The position numbers and the translations under genes were made by a program. DNA of 9,383 nt from an uncultured Rhodanobacter sp. Its GTDB lineage: Bacteria > Pseudomonadota > Gammaproteobacteria > Xanthomonadales > Rhodanobacteraceae. Shown one piece after another: positions 5,146 through 9,383 of the stretch (positions are counted from its first letter, which is position 1; each line of letters opens with the position of its first letter). The DNA lies in assembly GCA_903827735.1 (NCBI GenBank), contig CAIKJM010000280.1, positions 1-9,383 on the forward strand, written 5' to 3'. The notes beneath the pieces were generated by a model. It did no database searches and was not told the DNA's origin. It was given only the letters and a program-made list of their open reading frames with translations.

Positions 5146-6414
5146 TCAGCCCGCCTGCGCCGCGTGCATGAAAAAATCCCGGTCACCGAAGTTGCCGGAC
5201 TTCAGCACCAGCTGCAGGCCGGGATAGCGGCGACCTAGCGCGACCAGCATGGGCACGCCCGGCGCCAGCTCCGCGCCGATCAGAAAAGCGTCAATGCCAA
5301 GGCGGTCGACCACCGCACCCGAGGTCTCGCCGCCGGCCACGATCAGGCGTGACAGGCCCTGCTCGGCCAGCTGAAGGGCGATCGCGGCCAACGCCCCCTC
5401 AAGTAACGCACTGACTTTTTCAGCGCCGTAGCGCGCCTGCAGTTCGAGCACCTGCGCCGGCGCGGCGCTGCTGGCGATCAGCGCGGAGCCTTGCCGCAGC
5501 TGGTCGCGCGCCCACATGATCGCAGCATCAATGTTTGCACGACCCTCCAGCAGCGCCGGCACATCCAGCCGCAGCACGGGCATATGTTCTTCAGCCGCAG
5601 CGATCTGCGCCAGCGTGGCGGACGAGCAGCTGCCGGCGAGAATCAGCGTGCCGCTATCGCCCGTCGCTGCGTTCAGCGTGGGCGAAGCAGCTGGCACCGC
5701 GCGAGACGGTGCCAGGGCGCGCGCCAGGCCCAGACCGAGACCGGAGGCGCCCACGGACAGTGCATCGTTCAGCGCTACGCGACCGAGTATTTCCAGATCG
5801 GATTCGGACACCGCGTCGGCAATCACGCTGCCGACGCCTTGTTCGCGCAATCGATCCAGCGTCTGGCGCACGGCATCCGCCCCCTGCGCCATCGTCGACA
5901 GCGGCAGCAGGCCGACCGGCCGACCGCTCTGCGCCTGCATCAGGCGCACGAGGCTGGAATCGCGCATCGGCGTGATCGGATGATCTTTCAAGGGACTCTC
6001 GTCGAGCCGCTGCGCGCCGACAAAGAGGTGACCCTGATACACCGTGCGACCGTTGCGCGGAAATGCCGGGCAGACCAGCGGCATGGCACCCGCGCGCTGC
6101 GCCAGCGCGTCGGTCACCGGACCGATATTGCCCTGCGCGGTCGAGTCGAAGGTCGAGCAGATCTTGAACAGCACGTGCCGCGCGCCGCGCTCGCGCAGCC
6201 AGGCCTCGGCGGCCAGCGATTGTGCGACCGCTTCGGCAGGTGCGATCGAGCGACTTTTTAGCGCGATCACCACCGCGTCGACATCGGGCAGCGCAATATC
6301 CGCTGCCGGAACGCCGATCGTCTGCACTACGCGCAGGCCGTTGCCGGCGAGCGTGCTGGCCAGGTCGGACGCGCCGGTGTAGTCGTCGGCGATGGCGCCG
6401 AGCAGCAGGTTCAT
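5146..6414 (-). CDS. otnK: 3-oxotetronate kinase (DUF1537 / four-carbon acid sugar kinase)
   Basis: A 422-residue ATP-dependent kinase that phosphorylates 3-oxotetronate at C4, the third step of L-threonate/tetronate breakdown. The N-terminal substrate-binding domain opens with IADDYTGASDLA (Asp10, Asp11, Thr13, Gly14), the hallmark of the DUF1537 family. The C-terminal nucleotide-binding domain has the GGETSG loop at residues 361-366, and the protein ends normally for the family. The length of about 420 is typical. The ATG at 6414 overlaps the otnI stop as ATGA, and GGTGG lies 5 bases upstream inside the end of otnI, so translation is probably coupled. It is the last gene of the minus-strand ltnD-otnI-otnK unit. 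The substrate is assigned from the family together with otnI, otnC and ltnD. Related kinases use D-threonate or other acid sugars, but the presence of otnI and otnC argues for 3-oxotetronate. Confidence 0.9.
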   Translation of the reverse strand: MNLLLGAIADDYTGASDLASTLAGNGLRVVQTIGVPAADIALPDVDAVVIALKSRSIAPAEAVAQSLAAEAWLRERGARHVLFKICSTFDSTAQGNIGPVTDALAQRAGAMPLVCPAFPRNGRTVYQGHLFVGAQRLDESPLKDHPITPMRDSSLVRLMQAQSGRPVGLLPLSTMAQGADAVRQTLDRLREQGVGSVIADAVSESDLEILGRVALNDALSVGASGLGLGLARALAPSRAVPAASPTLNAATGDSGTLILAGSCSSATLAQIAAAEEHMPVLRLDVPALLEGRANIDAAIMWARDQLRQGSALIASSAAPAQVLELQARYGAEKVSALLEGALAAIALQLAEQGLSRLIVAGGETSGAVVDRLGIDAFLIGAELAPGVPMLVALGRRYPGLQLVLKSGNFGDRDFFMHAAQAG

Positions 6415-7196
6415 GAGGCCACCTGCGCAGCGTGGCGATACGGCGCAAACCAGCCCAGACCTTCTGCCGTGCCTGCACGCGGCCGGTACTCGGCGCCGAC
6501 GAAACCGTCGTAGCCCAGCCGGTCGAGTTCGCGGAAAAGGTAGGCGTAATTCAGCTCCTCGTCGTCGGGTTCGTGCCGATCAGGCACGCCGGCAATCTGG
6601 ATATGACCGATCAACGGCATCAGCCGCTGCAGCCGGCGGGTGATGTCGCCATGCAGAATCTGCGCGTGGTACACATCGAACTGCAGTTTCAGATTCGGCA
6701 GCGCCAGCTCCTCGATCAGCACCGCGGCCGCATCGACATCGTTCAGGTAATAGCCGGGCATGTCCCGCCCGTTGATCGGCTCCAGCAGAAGCGTGACGCC
6801 TTCCGCCGCGAGCTGCGCGGCGCACCAGCGAATCGCCTCGCGGTAGGCGTGATCCGCCTCCACGCCGCGCGCAAAGCCGGCCATGAGATGCACCCGTTTC
6901 ACCCCGAGCGCACGGATATAGGGCAAGGCGCGATGCAGGCCTGCGCGCATCTCATCGGCGCGCTCGGGCAGCGCCGCCAGGCCGCGCTCGCCAGCATCCC
7001 AGTCGCCCGGCGGCAGGTTGAACAACACCGTGCGAACGCCAGCGCGCTGCATCCGCTGCGCCAGCACATCGACCGGGTAATCGTACGGAAACAGAAACTC
7101 GACGAACGCGAAGCCGGCCGCGGCCGCCGCATCGATGCGATCGAGAAACGGATGCTCGTTAAACATAAAACTGAGGTTGGCGGCGAAGCGAGGCAT
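6411..7196 (-). CDS. otnI: 2-oxotetronate isomerase (hydroxypyruvate isomerase family)
   Basis: A 261-residue TIM-barrel aldose-ketose isomerase that converts 2-oxotetronate to 3-oxotetronate. It is often annotated hydroxypyruvate isomerase (Hyi/YgbM-like). Metal and catalytic residues appear in order: Glu139 in LLLEPINGRDMPGYYLND, Asp174 in LQFDVYHAQ, Gln200 in GHIQIAGVPDRHEPD, and Glu236 in VGAEYRP. These correspond to Glu143, Asp178, Gln204 and Glu240 of the E. coli homologue with a constant offset of four. The ATG at 7196 is chosen because family similarity begins there (MPRFAANLSFMFNE) and AAGGAA stands about 7 bases upstream. An in-frame ATG at 7232 would add 12 residues and overlap the end of ltnD. 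The gap from the ltnD stop is 32 bases and the stop overlaps the otnK start, so the three genes form one operon. The tetronate role, not glyoxylate metabolism, is inferred from neighbours. Confidence 0.9.
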   Translation of the reverse strand: MPRFAANLSFMFNEHPFLDRIDAAAAAGFAFVEFLFPYDYPVDVLAQRMQRAGVRTVLFNLPPGDWDAGERGLAALPERADEMRAGLHRALPYIRALGVKRVHLMAGFARGVEADHAYREAIRWCAAQLAAEGVTLLLEPINGRDMPGYYLNDVDAAAVLIEELALPNLKLQFDVYHAQILHGDITRRLQRLMPLIGHIQIAGVPDRHEPDDEELNYAYLFRELDRLGYDGFVGAEYRPRAGTAEGLGWFAPYRHAAQVAS

Positions 7197-7228
7197 GGCG
7201 CGTTCCTTGGATAAGGCAGGGGATGCAT

Positions 7229-8194
7229 TCAAGCGGCTGCATCGGCCCGATTGATGGGCAGTTGAAGTCCGGCGAGCTGGGCGTAGAGGCGTGCGACGGA
7301 CGCATCGTCATCGCGATCCATCCCGCTCGCCGCGGTCATCAGAAAAAGTTGCAGTGCGGTGGTGGCTAGCGGCAGCGGAAAATCGCTTTGTCGACCCATC
7401 TCCAGCACGATGCCGAGATCCTTGACGAAGATGCTGGTGGCGCTGCGCGGCGCGTAGTCACCGTCGAGCACGTGCTGCATGCGGTTCTCGAACATCCACG
7501 AGTTGCCGGCCGACTGCGTGATGACCCGATACACCGCGGCCAGATCCAGACCTTCGCGCGCCGCAAAGGCCATCGCCTCGGCGGCGGCCGCAATATGCAC
7601 CCCGGCTAGCAGCTGATTGACCATCTTGAAAGCCGCCGCCTGCCCCGCCGTGTCGCCGAGGCGGTGAACGGTGCCGGCCAGCGCCGCCAGGATCGGCGCG
7701 GCCGCGTCGAACGCGGCCGCGCTGCCGGACGCCAGCATGCTCAGCGAGCCGTCAGCCGCGCGCACGGCACCGCCGCTCATCGGTGCATCAAGATATAGAC
7801 GTCCAGACGTCTGCAACCGCTCGCCCAGAGAGCGCGCATTGGCCGGTGACATGGTGGCGCAAGAGATGAAAAGCGCACCGGCCAGCATGTGTTTGAAGCA
7901 GCCGTATTCGCCGAACAGCAGCTGTTCGGTCTGCTCGGCGTTCACCACCACGCTGAGCACGATCTCGGCGCCTTCAACCGCGTGCCGGGCATCGCACGCG
8001 GCGGTGCCGCCGAGTTGGGAAAAGCGCGCAAGTGCTTCGGAGGACGGATCGTATCCGCGCACGTTGGCACCGGCGCGCAAGAGGCTGGCGGCCATGCCGC
8101 CGCCCATGGAACCCAGCCCGATCACGGCCACGTTGCGCCCGGTCAGCGGAAGCGGCTCATGCGCGCGAGGAGCCTTCTTGGCGCTCATGCCCAT
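7229..8194 (-). CDS. ltnD: L-threonate dehydrogenase (beta-hydroxyacid dehydrogenase family)
   Basis: A 321-residue NAD-dependent dehydrogenase that oxidises L-threonate to 2-oxotetronate, the entry step of the pathway. The Rossmann fold begins at VAVIGLGSMGGGMA (GLGSMG at 26-31), and Asp49 at the end of the second strand (GYD) suggests NAD over NADP. The substrate-binding signature DAPMSGGAV is at 136-144 and the predicted catalytic lysine is Lys190 in FKMVNQLL. The block NSWMFENRMQHVLDGDY, where the helical C-terminal half begins, is strongly like E. coli YgbJ. The first 18 residues or so (MGMSAKKAPRAHEPLPL) are polar and longer than in YgbJ. ATGs at 8194 and 8188 are both possible and neither has a strong Shine-Dalgarno. 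It is the first gene of the minus-strand operon and diverges from otnC. D-erythronate dehydrogenases belong to another superfamily, which favours L-threonate. Confidence 0.86.
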   Translation of the reverse strand: MGMSAKKAPRAHEPLPLTGRNVAVIGLGSMGGGMAASLLRAGANVRGYDPSSEALARFSQLGGTAACDARHAVEGAEIVLSVVVNAEQTEQLLFGEYGCFKHMLAGALFISCATMSPANARSLGERLQTSGRLYLDAPMSGGAVRAADGSLSMLASGSAAAFDAAAPILAALAGTVHRLGDTAGQAAAFKMVNQLLAGVHIAAAAEAMAFAAREGLDLAAVYRVITQSAGNSWMFENRMQHVLDGDYAPRSATSIFVKDLGIVLEMGRQSDFPLPLATTALQLFLMTAASGMDRDDDASVARLYAQLAGLQLPINRADAAA

Positions 8195-8222
8195 GCTGCG
8201 TGACTCGGATGCAGGGCACGTA

Positions 8223-8253
8223 CAATCATCGCTAAGCCCGACCGCGATGATTG
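8223..8253. promoter_or_regulatory. Perfect 10-base inverted repeat, probable operator of the divergent ltnD/otnC promoters
   Basis: CAATCATCGC (8223-8232) and its exact reverse complement GCGATGATTG (8244-8253) are separated by 11 bases. The half-site centres are 21 bases apart, two helical turns, as expected for a dimeric regulator reading one face of DNA. The dyad lies 29 bases upstream of the ltnD start and 84 bases upstream of otnC, so it could serve both genes. The TGATTG core occurs again at 8267-8272, overlapping the candidate otnC -35. The DeoR- and GntR-type regulators common at tetronate loci are not encoded in the window, so the cognate protein is unknown. Confidence 0.6.
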
Positions 8254-8269
8254 CGCTATCACATTCTGA

Positions 8270-8296
8270 TTGACCGCTTGAGCGCGGGCTGATAAC
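8270..8296 (+). promoter_or_regulatory. Candidate promoter for otnC
   Basis: TTGACC (8270-8275) matches five of six -35 positions. GATAAC (8291-8296) is a four-of-six -10 at a short spacing of 15 bases, and TAACAC (8293-8298) is a poorer -10 at 17. A start near 8303 would give a leader of about 34 bases with the AGGA ribosome site inside it. A promoter of this quality would fit a gene needing an activator. No comparably good promoter is visible for ltnD on the other strand. Confidence 0.35.
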
Positions 8297-8336
8297 ACAG
8301 CGTCCATCATCATCTCCTCAAACAGGAAAACCGACC

Positions 8337-9005
8337 ATGCGTGAATCCCAGGCCAGAGAGCAGATCTGCCTGTTCGCCCGCTCGCTGTTCGAGCGCGGCT
8401 TGTCGCATGGCTCATCCGGCAACATCAGCGCGCGCCTGGAAGACGGCAGCCTGCTGCTGACGCCAACCGACGCGTCGCTGGGTTTTCTCGACCCGGCGCG
8501 ACTGTCGCATGTGGACGCCGACGGTCGTCATATCGACGGCGACAAGCCCACCAAGGAGGCGCCGCTGCATCTGGCGCTCTACGAAACCCGGGCCGGCTCC
8601 GGCGCCGTGGTGCATCTGCACTCCACCCACTCGGTCGCCGTGTCGATGCTGCCCGAGATCGATGCGCGCTCCGTGCTGCCGCCGCTGACGCCGTACTACG
8701 TGATGCGCGTCGGCGACACCGCGCTGGTTCCCTACCATCGCCCGGGCGATCCCGCAGTGGCCGAGGCGATCCGCGACCTGGCCGGTCGGCACGCCTCGGT
8801 GCTGCTGGCCAACCACGGCCCCGTCGTCGCCGGTTCGAGCCTCAGCGCCGCGGTTTACGCCATCGAAGAGCTGGAGGAAACCGCGCGGCTTTATCTGCTG
8901 CTGCGGGGCCTCAATCCGCGCCTGCTGTCGCCGGAGCAGGTAGCCGAACTGCAGCGCGTATTCACTGCGCCGCCGCCCGACGCACACCACCACGGCGCGG
9001 CCTGA
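8337..9005 (+). CDS. otnC: 3-oxotetronate 4-phosphate decarboxylase (class II aldolase family)
   Basis: A 222-residue metal-dependent class II aldolase/adducin-fold enzyme that decarboxylates 3-oxotetronate 4-phosphate to dihydroxyacetone phosphate and CO2, the last step of the pathway. The fold is marked by GLSHGSSGNISARL (residues 21-34; Gly-Asn for phosphate binding), DKPTKEAPLH with catalytic Glu74, the metal ligands His93 and His95 in VVHLHSTHS, and a third ligand His160 in LLANHGPVV. TPYYVMRVGD and VPYHRPGD also match E. coli YgbL. The C-terminal tail after residue 205 is short and histidine-rich (DAHHHGAA). The ATG at 8337 has AGGA about 10 bases upstream. In E. coli the counterpart lies in the same operon as the dehydrogenase and kinase; here it is split off and divergent. 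It converges on the racemase-like gene with 20 bases between the stops. Confidence 0.9.
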   Translation: MRESQAREQICLFARSLFERGLSHGSSGNISARLEDGSLLLTPTDASLGFLDPARLSHVDADGRHIDGDKPTKEAPLHLALYETRAGSGAVVHLHSTHSVAVSMLPEIDARSVLPPLTPYYVMRVGDTALVPYHRPGDPAVAEAIRDLAGRHASVLLANHGPVVAGSSLSAAVYAIEELEETARLYLLLRGLNPRLLSPEQVAELQRVFTAPPPDAHHHGAA

Positions 9006-9025
9006 CGCGCCGCCGTTCCGCCTGC

Positions 9026-9383
9026 TCAGGCCGCTTTGGCCTGCTGCAGGTGGGCGCGCATCGCCTCGGCAACGCGTTCCATGCCCAGCCGTGGACTGGT
9101 AAACACCGGCACGCTGATGCGATCGCCGAGGCTGTCGACCACGCGCCCCATCGACACCTGAGCCAGCACGATCACGTCAACCTCGCCGGCCAGCTTCATC
9201 AGCGCCGCGCCCACGATGTCGTCGTGCTTTGCCGTATCGCCGGCCAGCAAGGCGTCGAAGGCCCCTTCGCAAAGCTTTTTCGTCACGCTGATGCGTTTGC
9301 CGTTCTCGATCGCCACCTGCTCGATCAGTCGCGCGGTCGGATCAAGCGTCGTCTGCACGGTTGCCGCCACGCCGATGCGCGTA
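9026..9383 (-). CDS. Asp/Glu racemase-superfamily protein, C-terminal part (runs off right edge)
   Basis: The last 119 codons of a gene entering from the right edge, with no start codon in the window (a GTG at 9370 lies inside the conserved RIGVAATVQTTLDPTARLIE segment). That segment, then KKLCEGAFDALLAGD and DVIVLAQVSMGRVVDSLGDRISVPVFTSP, follow the second half of the Asp/Glu/hydantoin racemase fold. True racemases have a second catalytic cysteine after the VIVL strand (LGC). Here the strand reads VIVLAQ with no cysteine, so two-cysteine racemase chemistry is unlikely. The only cysteine visible is in KKLCEGAF. Members of this cysteine-poor subgroup have no firmly known activity that I can name. 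It is convergent with otnC. A perfect 6-base stem (CAGGCC/GGCCTG, 9027-9043) spans its stop codon but lacks a T-run. A role in tetronate metabolism is possible but not shown. Confidence 0.7.
   Translation of the reverse strand, partial: TRIGVAATVQTTLDPTARLIEQVAIENGKRISVTKKLCEGAFDALLAGDTAKHDDIVGAALMKLAGEVDVIVLAQVSMGRVVDSLGDRISVPVFTSPRLGMERVAEAMRAHLQQAKAA

Noticed and set aside
5491..6261. Long plus-strand open frame opposite otnK
   Set aside because: It lies antisense to a kinase with intact family motifs, and its translation is rich in Arg, Gln and Ala with no recognisable fold, as expected for a shadow frame in GC-rich DNA.
6432..7214. Plus-strand open frame opposite otnI
   Set aside because: Antisense to an isomerase with all four metal ligands conserved; no own ribosome site or family resemblance.
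8221..8226. TACAAT as a plus-strand -10 for otnC
   Set aside because: It overlaps the left arm of the dyad, has no -35 at a sensible distance, and would leave a leader of over 100 bases.
9027..9043. Perfect CAGGCC/GGCCTG hairpin between otnC and the racemase-like gene as a terminator
   Set aside because: No T-run follows on either strand, and the stem is within the coding end of the racemase-like gene.
1..9383. CRISPR arrays, insertion sequences, tRNA or rRNA genes, prophage or integrase signatures
   Set aside because: No regularly spaced repeats, transposase-like frames, terminal repeats or tRNA-like folds were seen, and gene content is ordinary chromosomal.

Overview
The window is GC-rich, gene-dense bacterial chromosome with no mobile elements, tRNAs, rRNAs or CRISPR arrays that I can see. 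The gene content and order (hemD, a stand-alone YiiD-C hotdog protein, a YibN-like rhodanese, an AscD-like iron-sulfur flavoprotein reductase, a YdiI-like thioesterase, srkA) suggest a gammaproteobacterium of the Xanthomonadales, perhaps Rhodanobacteraceae. That placement rests on remembered gene order and protein resemblance, not on a search.

Left half (1-5126), housekeeping and envelope genes. The 5' part of hemD (uroporphyrinogen-III synthase, minus strand) runs off the left edge. Diverging from it are a hotdog protein of the malonyl-ACP decarboxylase/YiiD-C family, a small predicted outer-membrane lipoprotein, and a membrane-anchored rhodanese-fold protein with no cysteine at all. A minus-strand 2Fe-2S/FAD/NAD reductase converges on the rhodanese. 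Diverging from the reductase is a two-gene unit: a YdiI-like acyl-CoA thioesterase and srkA, which appears to start at TTG. A small four-helix membrane protein of unknown function follows, with its own likely -10 element.

Right half (5146-9383), a tetronate catabolism locus. Three minus-strand genes, ltnD > otnI > otnK, are tightly packed: 32 bases between the first two and an ATGA overlap between the last two. The class II aldolase-type decarboxylase otnC diverges from ltnD. Together the four products predict the full route L-threonate > 2-oxotetronate > 3-oxotetronate > 3-oxotetronate 4-phosphate > dihydroxyacetone phosphate + CO2. The 142-base ltnD/otnC divergent region holds a perfect 10-base inverted repeat with an 11-base spacer (half-sites 21 bases apart), the best operator candidate in the window. 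No regulator or transporter gene for the pathway lies inside the window. The right edge carries the 3' part of an Asp/Glu racemase-superfamily gene, convergent with otnC, which appears to lack the second catalytic cysteine of true racemases.

No interval longer than 300 bases lacks a gene. The longest gaps are 4541-4688 and 8195-8336, both described below. I see no clearly novel multi-gene system. The points most worth following up are the dyad operator, the cysteine-lacking racemase-like neighbour, and the reductase whose usual annotation does not fit its neighbourhood.
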